Shown here: positions 25,582 to 35,700 of the stretch, in pieces | Position numbering within the stretch: position 1 is the first letter of the stretch | Layout: every line of letters starts with the position of its first letter | DNA from: Thermorudis peleae | GTDB lineage: Bacteria; Chloroflexota; Chloroflexia; Thermomicrobiales; Thermomicrobiaceae | Direction of reading: 5' to 3' | Assembly (NCBI RefSeq): GCF_000744775.1 | Contig: NZ_JQMP01000001.1 | Location: forward strand, 558,001 to 622,000 | DNA: 64,000 nucleotides | Position numbers and translations under genes: made by a program | Notes under the pieces: model-generated | What the model was told of the DNA's origin: nothing | The model's database searches: none | The model's input: only the letters and a program-made list of their open reading frames with translations

Positions 25582-26184
25582 ATGTCTGTTCCCGAGCATG
25601 CTATTGCTGACGACCAAGCACGTTTAGTCCTCGATCGGCTTCATGCTGAAGACGCCGCAGAGCGTGCCGCTGGCCTGCCGACTGAAGAGCGCATCCGCGC
25701 GGCGACGCCTGCCACTGGCGCTTTCCTCTACGCCGTCACGCTTGCGCTTCGTCCTAAGCTGGTCTTCGAGATGGGCTCGTCCCATGCCTACTCAACGATC
25801 TGGTTTGCTTTGGCTGCTCGTACCTATGGTGGCCAGGTCATCGGCACGGAGATTCGCCCCGAGCGAGTGGCGCGTGCCAACGCTAACTTAGCCGAAGCTG
25901 GTCTTGCCGATTGGGCTCGCGTTGAGGCAGGGGACGCCGCCGAGATTGCGCGCCAGCTCAACACGCCAATCGATCTCGTCTTCATCGACGCGGAAAAAGA
26001 CGACTACAGCCGGCTCTTCCTCGCTGTTATCGACGTCGTGCGTCCTGGCGGGTTAATTCTTGCGGACAACGTTATCTCGCACGACTGCCGCGCCTATCAA
26101 GATCTGCTGCGATCCCGCTCCGACGTCCATACGATCACGCTTGCTGTTGAGCGCGGCATCGAGTGGACTGTCAAGCAGTGGTAA
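25582..26184 (+). CDS. SAM-dependent O-methyltransferase (family 3-like)
   Basis: 200 aa. A class I methyltransferase core: VFEMGSSHAYSTIWFALAA (motif I), VIGTEIRPERVARANANLAEAG (motif post-I), AGDAAEIARQL, DLVFIDAEKDDYSRLF (motif II with metal/catalytic Asp) and GGLILADNVISH. This pattern fits the COG4122 O-methyltransferases that act on catechol-like hydroxyls with a divalent metal. ATG 25582 is preferred over ATG 25576 because GGAG is then 7 nt away. It is 10 bp upstream of the oxidase gene and in operon with it. Confidence 0.85.
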   Translation: MSVPEHAIADDQARLVLDRLHAEDAAERAAGLPTEERIRAATPATGAFLYAVTLALRPKLVFEMGSSHAYSTIWFALAARTYGGQVIGTEIRPERVARANANLAEAGLADWARVEAGDAAEIARQLNTPIDLVFIDAEKDDYSRLFLAVIDVVRPGGLILADNVISHDCRAYQDLLRSRSDVHTITLAVERGIEWTVKQW

Positions 26185-26194
26185 GGAGCAGACG

Positions 26195-27340
26195 ATGAGC
26201 GAACGCTATGATGTCATCGTCGTTGGGCTCGGCGTAATGGGTGCTGCCACAGCCTGGCAGCTGGCCAAGCGTGGTCGACGCGTTCTCGGACTCGAGCAGT
26301 TTACCCGCGGCCACGACCGAGGCTCGTCACACGGACGAACTCGGATCATCCGCGCTGCCTATTATGAGTCTCCGGCATATGTCCCGCTCGTGCGACGAGC
26401 CTTTACTCTTTGGAATGAGCTGGCCGCCGAAGCTGGTAAGCCACTCTTCCTGCGAACCGGCGGACTCTATCTCGGCCAGCCAGCCAGCGAACTCGTCGCT
26501 GGCTCGCGACAGAGCGCCGAAACACACGGTATTGCCCACGAATTACTCGATGCCCAGGAACTGATGGCACGTTTTCCCGCTTTGCGCGTTCCGTACGAAA
26601 TGGTCGGGCTCTACGAGCCGGACGCTGGCCTGCTCTACGCCGATGAATGCGTTGGCGCGCTGCTCGATTGCGCTGCCCAGCACGGCGCGACCCTCCGGTT
26701 CAACGAACCTGTATTCCGCTGGCAAGCTGATGGTGCAGGTATCCGTGTCGAAACCGCTCAAGGGCAGTACTCGGCCGACCGGCTAGTGCTCACAGCCGGA
26801 GCATGGATCGGCCACCTGCTTGCTGAACTCGGCTTGCCCCTGACGATCTGGCGCATCCTCCACGTCCATTTTGCGCCCGAAGGCGACGATGGGCGGTTCG
26901 ATGCTGGCCATCTGCCCTTTGTCCTCTGGCAAGACGATAGCGGTATCTACAGCGCGTTCCCAGCCTTGCCCGGGCAAGGCGTCAAATTTGGCCGCCATGA
27001 TACCGGCGAGCCTTGCACTGCTGAGACCGTACGCCGCACCGTCACTGACGAAGAAGTTGACGACCTGCGTTACCAACTCAACCGTTACCTTCCCGGCGCA
27101 GGCGGCTCGGTGCTCTGGTCGCTGACCTGTCTCTATACCATGACGCCTGACCACCACTTCATCATTGACCGACACCCTGCATACCCGCAGGTCATCTACG
27201 CGAGCCCCTGTTCAGGCCATGGTTTTAAATTTGCAAGTGCTATTGGGGAAATTCTCGCCGACCTTGCGACCGAAGGCACAACATCGCACGACATTGCGCT
27301 CTTCGCTGCAGCGCGCTTAGGCATCGGCGCCAACGCCTAG
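26195..27340 (+). CDS. Monomeric sarcosine oxidase / N-methyltryptophan oxidase-type flavoenzyme
   Basis: 381 aa. The FAD-binding loop is VVGLGVMGAATAWQLAKRG; GSSHGRTRIIRAAYYE follows; K264 in VKFGRHD matches the oxygen-activating lysine, and C312 in LTCLYTMTPDHHF matches the cysteine that holds FAD covalently in this family; SGHGFKF closes the FAD site. It oxidises a secondary amine such as sarcosine or an N-methyl amino acid, giving formaldehyde and peroxide. Substrate is not assignable. Co-transcribed with the methyltransferase. Confidence 0.9.
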   Translation: MSERYDVIVVGLGVMGAATAWQLAKRGRRVLGLEQFTRGHDRGSSHGRTRIIRAAYYESPAYVPLVRRAFTLWNELAAEAGKPLFLRTGGLYLGQPASELVAGSRQSAETHGIAHELLDAQELMARFPALRVPYEMVGLYEPDAGLLYADECVGALLDCAAQHGATLRFNEPVFRWQADGAGIRVETAQGQYSADRLVLTAGAWIGHLLAELGLPLTIWRILHVHFAPEGDDGRFDAGHLPFVLWQDDSGIYSAFPALPGQGVKFGRHDTGEPCTAETVRRTVTDEEVDDLRYQLNRYLPGAGGSVLWSLTCLYTMTPDHHFIIDRHPAYPQVIYASPCSGHGFKFASAIGEILADLATEGTTSHDIALFAAARLGIGANA

Positions 27341-27351
27341 TGTTCGTCGCA

Positions 27352-27975
27352 TCAGGATGCGTTCGCATCGTGCGGGGTGAGCCCCAGAGCTTGGAGCGCT
27401 CGGTCAACTGCTGTAGGATCGAGCGCTCCAAGCCATGTCTGTACAATCCGTCCATCGGGGGCGATGAGGTAACTCCGTGGGATAGCATAGACGCGCCACT
27501 GACGGCTAACGGTTCCGTCCTGATCAAGTGCCGTCACCCAGTGTAGTCCATGTTGCTGGACAAACACTCGCACTTGATCTGCTGGCTCAAGTTGATTCAC
27601 GCCGAGAACGACGAGCCCAGCATCCCGATAGCGCGTCAGCAACGACTCAAGCGTCGGCATCTCAGCTACGCAGGGCGGACAACCTGACGACCAAAAGTTG
27701 ACGAGCACCACATGGCCTCGATAAGCAGAAAGGCGCACTGGCTGACCATCCAGTCCGGTTAGCGTGAAGTCGGGCGCAGTGCTGCCGACTGGCAAGGCTG
27801 CGTACGCAGGATCGCTCTGCGTAGCCGACCGCGTCTGGTGCGCATGCCAGAGCACCATGGCGCCACTACCAAGCATGCCACCGAGAGCGAGGCCAAGGAT
27901 TATCAGAAGCACACGCAGCCAGAGTGGGAACGGACGCGCTGGTGTTGGAGACGACGAGACGCCAGAGGTCGTCAT
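27352..27975 (-). CDS. TlpA/ResA-like membrane-anchored thiol-disulfide oxidoreductase
   Basis: 207 aa: short N-terminal tail, one membrane anchor (FPLWLRVLLIILGLALGGML), then a thioredoxin fold with the active-site WSSGCPPCVAEMP and the cis-Pro region YAIPRSYLIAPDGR. It should reduce or exchange disulfides outside the membrane, for example in cytochrome maturation. Start ATG 27975 follows AGGAGG. It converges closely on the oxidase gene with 11 bp between stops. Confidence 0.9.
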   Translation of the reverse strand: MTTSGVSSSPTPARPFPLWLRVLLIILGLALGGMLGSGAMVLWHAHQTRSATQSDPAYAALPVGSTAPDFTLTGLDGQPVRLSAYRGHVVLVNFWSSGCPPCVAEMPTLESLLTRYRDAGLVVLGVNQLEPADQVRVFVQQHGLHWVTALDQDGTVSRQWRVYAIPRSYLIAPDGRIVQTWLGALDPTAVDRALQALGLTPHDANAS

Positions 27976-28041
27976 ACTACTCAAGCCTCCTGGGGAGCAG
28001 TGCGTCATTCACCGCCTCTCCCAGCTTGCAAGTATAGGCGC

Positions 28042-28527
28042 CTAGTCCCAGGCAAGGTCATGGAACTGCCGGTCAAAGTACACGAGCGGATCGTCAGCTC
28101 GACCACGCTCGAGTGCAACGACTTCACCAACGAAGATCGTATGGTCACCGCCCTCATACTGAGCCCAATGTCGGCATTCGATCCACGCGAGGCAGCCGTC
28201 GATGAGCGGAATGCCGAGGGCACCAAGGCGATGAGGCACTCGGCTGAACTGCGGGTCGGCTAACGGTGCACGTCCTGAAAATTGCTCGGCGAGAAACTCT
28301 TGCTCACGTGCCAAGATGTTGACGACAAAACCCGGCGATGCGGCAACGATATCGTGACTCTGAATCTCCTTGTCAAGACAAATCAGCACAAGCGGTGGAT
28401 TGAGGGAGAGCGAACAAAAGGCGGTGACGGTCACGCCGTGGTAGCCCTGTGATCGCTTTGCCGTTACCACGGTCACTCCACTGGCAAACCGCGCAAGAAC
28501 ATCGCGGAACGCCATCGGATCGATCAT
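28042..28527 (-). CDS. Flavin reductase-like protein (HpaC/FRP type)
   Basis: 161 aa with the flavin reductase-like fold: FRDVLARFASGVTVVTAKR, GVTVTAFCSLSLNPPLVLIC, FVVNILAREQEFLAEQFSG and GDHTIFVGEVV. Such proteins supply reduced FMN/FAD to two-component monooxygenases or act as FMN-dependent reductases. No monooxygenase gene is adjacent, so the partner is unknown. Confidence 0.88.
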   Translation of the reverse strand: MIDPMAFRDVLARFASGVTVVTAKRSQGYHGVTVTAFCSLSLNPPLVLICLDKEIQSHDIVAASPGFVVNILAREQEFLAEQFSGRAPLADPQFSRVPHRLGALGIPLIDGCLAWIECRHWAQYEGGDHTIFVGEVVALERGRADDPLVYFDRQFHDLAWD

Positions 28528-28589
28528 CGACGTCCTCGCTCTCTACCATCAGGGAGTGCTCGGGGCAGTGACATTGGCGTCACGTGTCA

Positions 28590-29795
28590 TTAGGCCGCTA
28601 GCGCAAGTTCGACTTCACGCGCGAAGGTTATAGCATCAACGAACGCTTCTGCTAGCAAGCTTGCCCGAATCTCGGGCAACCGAACACGATCCCACTCGCC
28701 GCGCTCGTAGGCGAGGACACTCTCGAGCACCTCGCCAAACTCGCCTTCGTGAGCGAGCAAAGCGCGACTGACCTCTTCGGTCAGCGGCAGCGAGGCGAGG
28801 AGTTCATCCATTGGCGTGTCAAGCAGCACATCGAGCACAGAGAGGAGTCCGACGAGGAAATACGTTTCGCGGTTTGGTCGGCCAAGCATGCCAGCGATCA
28901 ACTCGCACATCCGCGCCCGGACCACAGCCGTAACCATGAGCTCACGTGGTTTGTCGGTCACACCCGCTAGCACGATCAAGCTCACCCAGGCAGCAATTAG
29001 GCGAGTCCCCAGCAATAACAGCGCTTCCCGCACTGACGACACCCGCTTGCGGCGACCATACCACGCTGAATTGACTAACCGTAGCAGCTTATAGGTCAGG
29101 CTCACATCAAGCGAGATCAACGACTCGAGTTCCGAGAACTCGATTTCTGGATCATGCAGTCGGGCGAGAAGGAGCAACGTTGAGCGACTCGTCGGACTCC
29201 GCCGTCCTCCAAGCGCGTCAGGCGCATGCAAGAACGGCCCCTGGAAATAATCGACGCCGAGATCACGGCATCGTGTGAATGTCGTGTAGTCGCTGACGTT
29301 GGCAACGAGGAGCCGTAAGCCAGCCTGGCGGAGCCCCGCAACACGCTCAGGGAGCGCCAGGATATCTTCTTGGGCAAGATCAATCCGCGCCATATCGGCC
29401 CACTCGAGCACCGGGTCGCCAGGGGTTGGTAACGCTGGCACATCGGCCAACACCCAGCATCCTCGCATCGCCAGCGTGCGTAAGGCGTCAAAAACCGCTG
29501 GGTCAGTTACTGGAGCACGAACTTCGAGCACAAGCCGGTCACGCGGTAGAATCGTGGCCAATGATTCAAGTTCGCTGACGAGGAACTGCTGAGGCAAAGC
29601 CAAAAATGCGAGCCGATCACCCACCAAGGTCTCAAATCCGACTTCAATGAAGACATCAACGAGCAAGCGGGCTGCGCCTTCGGGGTCAGCCAGTCGCGCC
29701 GAGAGGGCACCCGATGGCTCAGCACTCAGCGCATAGCCAACGACCTCAAGGCGCCGATCGAAGATCGCTTGGCGGCGCAGAAACAGGTCACGCAC
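28590..29795 (-). CDS. EAL-HDOD signalling protein (degenerate EAL)
   Basis: 401 aa. An N-terminal EAL-like domain begins LFLRRQAIFDRRLEVVGYAL, but the E-x-L triad is replaced (EPSG/EVRA), and DDFG-type metal motifs are absent, so cyclic-di-GMP hydrolysis is unlikely. The C-terminal HDOD domain (from about residue 200) has LESLISLDVSLTYKLLRLVNS and REALLLLGTRLIAAWVSLIVL. This YuxH-like architecture is usually regulatory, linking motility or surface behaviour to nucleotide signals. Single gene. Confidence 0.87.
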   Translation of the reverse strand: MRDLFLRRQAIFDRRLEVVGYALSAEPSGALSARLADPEGAARLLVDVFIEVGFETLVGDRLAFLALPQQFLVSELESLATILPRDRLVLEVRAPVTDPAVFDALRTLAMRGCWVLADVPALPTPGDPVLEWADMARIDLAQEDILALPERVAGLRQAGLRLLVANVSDYTTFTRCRDLGVDYFQGPFLHAPDALGGRRSPTSRSTLLLLARLHDPEIEFSELESLISLDVSLTYKLLRLVNSAWYGRRKRVSSVREALLLLGTRLIAAWVSLIVLAGVTDKPRELMVTAVVRARMCELIAGMLGRPNRETYFLVGLLSVLDVLLDTPMDELLASLPLTEEVSRALLAHEGEFGEVLESVLAYERGEWDRVRLPEIRASLLAEAFVDAITFAREVELALAA

Positions 29796-29933
29796 GCAGG
29801 CGCTCCCTCCGCTCTTTCTTCATCATCGGCACGCAGTGTGAGGGCCCTTTATGGGAATATTCTCTCAGGACAGAGTTCCTAGCGCCAGGAGATGCTACCT
29901 GGGCCTTGCCTTATTCACAGGGAAGGATAAGCC

Positions 29934-30728
29934 ATGGCTACACGAATCTTCTGGGTCGACGCGTTTACCAACCGTCCTTTTACAGGCAATCCAGCCGCGG
30001 TTTGCCTGCTCGCTACACCGCGTCCCGACACATGGCTCCAACACCTTGCCGCAGAACTGCGCTGCTCCGAAACCGCGTTTCTCCTGCCGGATAGCGATGG
30101 CTTCCAGCTCCGCTGGTTCACCCCAACCACGGAAGTTGATCTCTGTGGACATGCCACGCTTGCCAGCGCCCATGTTCTCTGGGAAGTAGGACTTCTCCCC
30201 CTCGACGCCCCAGCCCGCTTTCAAACCCGCAGTGGACTCTTGACTGCGGAGTACCGTGACGGCTGGATCACACTCGACTTCCCGGCGACACCTGCGCAAC
30301 CAATTGCAACTCCACTCGCCCTTGTCGCAGCACTCGGTGTTGAGCCGCGCTTCGTCGGCCAAAGCTGCTTTGACTACCTCGTTGAACTCGCCGATGAAGC
30401 AACAGTCCGCACGCTTGCACCAGCGATGGAACAAGTCGCTGCGCTACCAGTTCGTGGGGTTATCGTGACGAGTCGGGCTGAGCCCGGTCGCGACTACGAC
30501 ATCGTCTCGCGCTTCTTCGCACCCCAGCTTGGGATTCCGGAAGACCCTGTAACGGGCTCGGCACATTGCTGTCTCGGCCCGTTTTGGAGTGCACGGCTCG
30601 GCCGCAACACCATCACGGCCTACCAAGCCTCGCCACGAGGTGGTCTACTCCGGGTCCAGGTCACTGACTCGCGGGTCTTCCTTAGCGGCCAAGCTGTGAC
30701 CGTGCTGCTCGGTGAACTCCTGGCATAG
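29934..30728 (+). CDS. PhzF-family isomerase/epimerase-like protein
   Basis: 264 aa with two hotdog-like halves typical of PhzF: FWVDAFTNRPFTGNPAAVC, the catalytic glutamate E46 in RCSETAFLL, TTEVDLCGHATLASAHVL, and RFFAPQLGIPEDPVTGSAH with CCLGPFW in the second half. PhzF of phenazine synthesis isomerises dihydro-hydroxyanthranilate, but most family members are in genomes with no phenazine pathway and have unknown substrates; the same applies here. Its stop abuts the fuconate dehydratase stop. Confidence 0.9.
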   Translation: MATRIFWVDAFTNRPFTGNPAAVCLLATPRPDTWLQHLAAELRCSETAFLLPDSDGFQLRWFTPTTEVDLCGHATLASAHVLWEVGLLPLDAPARFQTRSGLLTAEYRDGWITLDFPATPAQPIATPLALVAALGVEPRFVGQSCFDYLVELADEATVRTLAPAMEQVAALPVRGVIVTSRAEPGRDYDIVSRFFAPQLGIPEDPVTGSAHCCLGPFWSARLGRNTITAYQASPRGGLLRVQVTDSRVFLSGQAVTVLLGELLA

Positions 30729-32054
30729 CTACCGTCCTTCGGCTTGCGCAGCTACGAGCTCACGCCAGACGGGACCATCTGGGAAGCGATACTGTGCTCG
30801 AGACTCGGGCTTCATCTCAATGCTGTACCCAGGACGCTCCGGAACCTGATAGCGCGCATTGCGTACAACCACCGGGTCAACGAAATGCTCGTGCAGGTGA
30901 TCGACATACTCGATCACGCGGTCCTCCATGCTGCCACTGACAGCGATGAAGTCGAAGATAGAGAGGTGCTGCACATACTCACACAAACCAACACCACCAG
31001 CATGCGGACACACGGGTACGCCAAACTTGGCCGCGAGGAGCAGCACCGCGAGCACTTCGTTGACCCCACCAAGCCGGCACGCATCGATCTGACAGATCTG
31101 TAGCCCCTGGGCTTGCAAATATTGCTTGAACAGAATCCGGTTGGCACAGTGCTCACCTGTCGCAACGCGAATCGGAGCCAGGGCTCGTGCAATTGCGGCA
31201 TGACCGAGAACATCGTCGGGGTGCGTTGGCTCCTCAATCCACCATGGCTCGAATGCTGCCAGCTCGCGCATCCACGCAATCGCCTCAGGTACGTCCCAGC
31301 GCTGGTTCGCATCCATCATCAGCTTGCGTTCCGGGCCAATAACTGAACGGATCAGCGCGGCACGCCGCCGATCAGCTTCGAGGTCATCACCGACTTTCAT
31401 CTTGATGGCAGTGAAGCCCTGAGCCAGTGCCTCACGCGTGAGTGCCACAACTTGCTCGTCTGAATAGCCGAGCCAGCCAGCCGAAGTGGTGTAGGCTGGA
31501 TAGCCCTCAGCCCGCACGTGCTGTTCTCGCTCTGCCCGACCTGGTTGCTGGCGCCGCAAGAGATCAAGCGCTTCCTCTGGTGTCAGGGCATCAGTAATGT
31601 GGCGGAAGGGAATACATGCAACCAGTTCCTCCGGTGAAAGGTCGACCAAGAGCTTCCAAAGCGGCTTCCCCTCCGCCTTCGCCCATAGATCCCAGATTGC
31701 ATTCACAATTGCCGCCGTTGCTAGGTGAATGACACCCTTCTCGGGCCCAACCCAGCGCAGCTGACCATCAGAGGTTAAGCGATACCAGAAACGGGCAAAG
31801 TCGCGGGTAATCGCCTCGAGCTGTGTTCCAATCACCAGCGGAGCCAGACTCTGCACAGCAGCGACGCAGAGTTCATTGCCTCGTCCGATCGTGAAGGTGA
31901 GACCATGCCCTTCCAGTCCCGGCTGATTAGTCGACAGCACAACGTAGGCAGCAGAGTAATCTGGATCGGGATGCATCGCATCAGATCCAGTCAGGGTGCG
32001 CGACGTTGGGAAACGGATGTCCTCAACTGTTACCCCCGTAATCGTTAGCGACAT
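30729..32054 (-). CDS. L-fuconate dehydratase-type enolase-superfamily enzyme
   Basis: 441 aa, closest in pattern to bacterial L-fuconate dehydratase and human ENOSF1: PDPDYSAAYVVL, GHGLTFTIGRGNE, IKMKVGDD (KxK catalytic lysine), MMDANQRWDV, WIEEPTHPDD, ATGEHCANR and the HAGGVGLCEYVQHLSIFDF block with the catalytic His. It removes water from an acid sugar to a 2-keto-3-deoxy acid. It is the second acid-sugar dehydratase in the window. Flanks give no transporter or aldolase, so the pathway is incomplete here. Confidence 0.9.
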   Translation of the reverse strand: MSLTITGVTVEDIRFPTSRTLTGSDAMHPDPDYSAAYVVLSTNQPGLEGHGLTFTIGRGNELCVAAVQSLAPLVIGTQLEAITRDFARFWYRLTSDGQLRWVGPEKGVIHLATAAIVNAIWDLWAKAEGKPLWKLLVDLSPEELVACIPFRHITDALTPEEALDLLRRQQPGRAEREQHVRAEGYPAYTTSAGWLGYSDEQVVALTREALAQGFTAIKMKVGDDLEADRRRAALIRSVIGPERKLMMDANQRWDVPEAIAWMRELAAFEPWWIEEPTHPDDVLGHAAIARALAPIRVATGEHCANRILFKQYLQAQGLQICQIDACRLGGVNEVLAVLLLAAKFGVPVCPHAGGVGLCEYVQHLSIFDFIAVSGSMEDRVIEYVDHLHEHFVDPVVVRNARYQVPERPGYSIEMKPESRAQYRFPDGPVWRELVAAQAEGR

Positions 32055-32152
32055 TGCGCTTCTCCTCTCAGCATGCGATGTCCAGCCTAAAACGCCTCAG
32101 CGCCACTACTCTGCCGCTCATGGCGCCTGCTGACAAGAGGGAACGGCGAACG

Positions 32153-32776
32153 TTACGCTGTCGAAGGGGTCACTGCTGGAGCACCGAACCGTTCCTGAAG
32201 CAATGCTAGCGGGGCATGCCACGACAGCGTGAAGCCGTCATCTGAGCGGGTAAGCCAGCCGAGGTCCTCAAGCACCTGGAGGTAAGCACCAAGCTCAAAG
32301 CGCGTATACGGCGGCGGCTCTGTACGACCATTGGCACTCGATGACCATGCTAATGCTGCATTGAGCACCGCTTCAGCCAACGCGAGCGTGCTCGCTTGCT
32401 GACCACCGCTCTGCCGAAACACACTCGCAATGAGAGGGAAGAGAGGGTGATCGCGAACCAGGCGCTCAAGCTTGAGACGTTGTGCCAAGAATCGCTTGCC
32501 GTTGTCACTCAGCTTAAACTTGCGATATCCGCGCGAGACACCGTCACGCTGGAAATTCCCAGTCTCATCCCGCTCAAAGTCCGCTTGGTATGCACACTGT
32601 CCACAACGCGGACAGTGATGCGCCGAGCACGACGGAATTCGCTGTCTTATTGGCGAGAGAAGGCCAAGCCGCATCAGGAGCAAGAGCGAAACCTGCTGCG
32701 GCTCCCAATAATGGATACAGGCAACGTCTTCACCAATCTGTTGCAAGACCATGGCAATCCGTGCATCAGCGCTCAT
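32153..32776 (-). CDS. Zinc-ribbon/winged-helix-like protein of the Dna2-like operon
   Basis: 207 aa, family not recognised. Features visible: a four-cysteine knuckle CSAHHCPRCGQC (C-x4-C-x2-C-x2-C, about residues 49-60) that probably binds zinc; a basic middle (RGYRKFKLSDNGKRFLAQRL) and a C-terminal segment shaped like a winged helix (RFELGAYLQVLEDLGWLTRS, then DGFTLSW). ATG 32776 overlaps the helicase stop codon as ATGA, so translation is coupled. The composition suggests a DNA- or RNA-binding accessory factor for the nuclease-helicase. Confidence 0.8.
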   Translation of the reverse strand: MSADARIAMVLQQIGEDVACIHYWEPQQVSLLLLMRLGLLSPIRQRIPSCSAHHCPRCGQCAYQADFERDETGNFQRDGVSRGYRKFKLSDNGKRFLAQRLKLERLVRDHPLFPLIASVFRQSGGQQASTLALAEAVLNAALAWSSSANGRTEPPPYTRFELGAYLQVLEDLGWLTRSDDGFTLSWHAPLALLQERFGAPAVTPSTA

Positions 32777-35700
32777 CGCATGTCCTCTGCCGTAAGCGAC
32801 AGGCTCGGCACAATACGCGCGTGGTTCGCAGCAGCCAAGCGCCGCAAGCAAGCGAACAGCGCACGATAGCGCTGGCGCGCCTCGCGTTCCTCGGCCGATG
32901 CCTGCTCGGAAGGCTCAGCAGTAAACGTTGCTGGATCCCCAACGATGACAAGCAGATATTGCGCACGGGAAAGCGCAACGTTCATCCGCCGCCAATCAGC
33001 ATGCAATGAGCCGATATTGTGTTGCGGGTTGCTGTTGACCAGGCTCAGCACGATGATTGGCCGCTCACCACCTTGAAAGCGGTCAACGGTATCGACGCGC
33101 ACATGCTTGAGCGCCGGATCACGCTGGGCAAGCGTGTAGCGGATCAGGGCGTTCTGCCGACGATAGGGTGAAATCACACCAATTCCCTGTACCAGCATTG
33201 GCCGAGCGTCCTCGGGAAACGCTGCAATCCAATCACTGAGGAGTCGAGCGATAATCTCTGCCTCGCGGGGATTCGCCCACGATTCTTCACGCAGCCCACT
33301 TGCCCCTGCACCAGTATCGCGAGCAGTTGGATCATCTGTCGTCTCAATGAGAATGATTGGCGGATCACCACTCAGCAGACCAGGTACTGGCGAAAGACCG
33401 TTCATTCTCAGCCAGTCGGCTAACCGTTGACGTGCAACCTGCTCCGTACCTGGAACCAGTTGCCCAGCGTAGAACGTTTCACTGACCAGCTGGCAAATTG
33501 GCGCATTCATGCGGTATTGCTTGTGCAATGTCTGCAGCGCATCAGGATAGAGGCGAGCAAGGCGCTCAAAAGCCGAGGTCCGGAGAGAATCAGTATCGCG
33601 CAGACCCAGTACTGCGAGCCCTGGATATGGCGGTGGCTTAATCTCCTGTGTTACGACTGGTGGCAACTGGAAATGGTCGCCTACCAAGATTAACCGCCCC
33701 TGGTAGCCAGGCGGCAAACGGCGGAGCGCTTGCAGCATCGCTGGCTCAGTCGCCTGCCCTGCCTCATCGACAATCACCGTGTCGAAGCTGAGTCCACGCA
33801 CCTCGGCTGATGCCGCTGAGCCGAGCGTACCGACAAAAATCCCAGCATGCTCAAGGATCGTCTGCCCTCGACGAATCGTCTCCCATAGCTGTCGGACTGC
33901 CATATTGACTGCCGCCGTGTCATGCTCCTGACCATTCAGCGACCGCGCGATCTGTTCCAGCACCTGGGTAAGCTGGAGACGCTCCGAGAGAACATGTTCT
34001 TTGACTCCTTCTTCTAGACGACTCTGTCGACCCGCCCCAAAGCGCACGAGGAATGGCGAAAGCCTGGCATCGAGACGACGGAGCTTTAAGACGACTTCGT
34101 TTGCCGCGCGATGGGTATTGGCAAGCACCAGCACTGGCCGACGATCGGATACGGGCTGAAACAGTTGCTGCATGAATACTGCGCGAGCAATCGCCGCAAT
34201 CAGTTGCGTCTTACCTGTACCTGGTGGCCCTTGAATCAGCAACAGATCTCCCGGCTTCATCGCGAGAGCAGTCGCAAGGATTGTCCGTTGCTCGTCATTC
34301 AAGCCAGCAATAAGCGTCGGGGGCAACGCCTTGGTCTCGACCGTGGCGGGCGTTACTGGTGGACGGACGCCGAGCAAGGTTTGAGCGAGCGCTGGCAATT
34401 CCGAGAGAAGCAGCTTCCGCCCGCGCACAGGAGCGCTTTCCATGGTCATCAGCAAGAAATCAGTGAGTCCTTCAAGCTGCCACTGACGCATATCATGCCC
34501 AGTAATCAGGTCAAGGCGGAAGGTGTGGGCATCCTCTGGCAACCGGTCATCCTCAAGCACAACCGTAATGCGACGCTCTTCTACTGCCCGGACGTGTCCC
34601 TCGACGGACAGGAGTTGGCCCGGCAAATACTGCTCTGGGGTAACAAGCACTGTGTCATCCTCGCGAATGCGCGTATCAAGCGGCTGCTCGCGCTCGAAAC
34701 ATACAAGATGCTCAGTGCGATCCGCGATGCGCAGCCCCTGAAGGGTAATACCGTCCTGTAGTTCAAGCGTGGTCGCTGGCGTCGCGATGAGATGGAACAG
34801 CGCCTCACGGCTCTGACGCTCTTCTTCCTTGAGCTGACGATGGAACCACGACCAGTAGCGAAAGAGACGGTCTGGCACTGTTGAGAAAAGGTTGCGCAGT
34901 GGTGGCACTTCAGCCTCAGTGAAGTTGGTCGCCTTCCAGCCACGGCCGCAAAGGCCACGCGATCGTGCTGGACAAATCGAACAGGGAGGGGCATCGGCCA
35001 TCAAATCGAAACGACCTTGCAGCTCCCGTAGACGAAAGCCGGCGCCTTCGCCAGCCATCACACGGTCAAGCCGTTGCCGGTCATATCCGGTGAACAGTCC
35101 ACTGGCGATGCAATAGCCGATGTTGCGCGCTTGGGCGATGAGGTCAATACTGTGTGGATCGTCAGACTTTCCCCAGGAGATCTTGGCGCGAATGGTCAGC
35201 GCATGCTGTGCCAATGAAAACGGCCGAACGGCCCCACTTGACTCGATGAGCTCGACTCGCGCATCCGCTGGCTGCACACCCAGACTGCGCAGAATCTCCC
35301 AGTACGCCATTGCCTGGAGTCCACCTGGGTGGCGCTCACCGGACGTCGGGTCACGCTGCGCACTCAGATTTGTCGTCTTGACTTCAACAACACACCAGGG
35401 ATGCCCCTCGCTCGCAGGCTCCTCAATCCGATCCACCCGACCTGAAATCCCGCGTGATGGTGAGTATAGTAGGCGCTCCAGATACAACCGCCGAGGCTTC
35501 TTGTCGTCCTGCCAGGCTGTCTGGCAATGCTCAATGACTGTCGAGCGAGCATTAAAGGCATGCCGCAGGTCTGCCTCGGGCACATTCGCTAGCGGGTTGC
35601 AGAGCAAGACGAGCTGTTCGGCGAGTTCCCGAAAGAGAGCAACATGGTATATCGCATCGATACCATCAGGGTCAGCACCATCGATCAGGGCAGCCGCGAC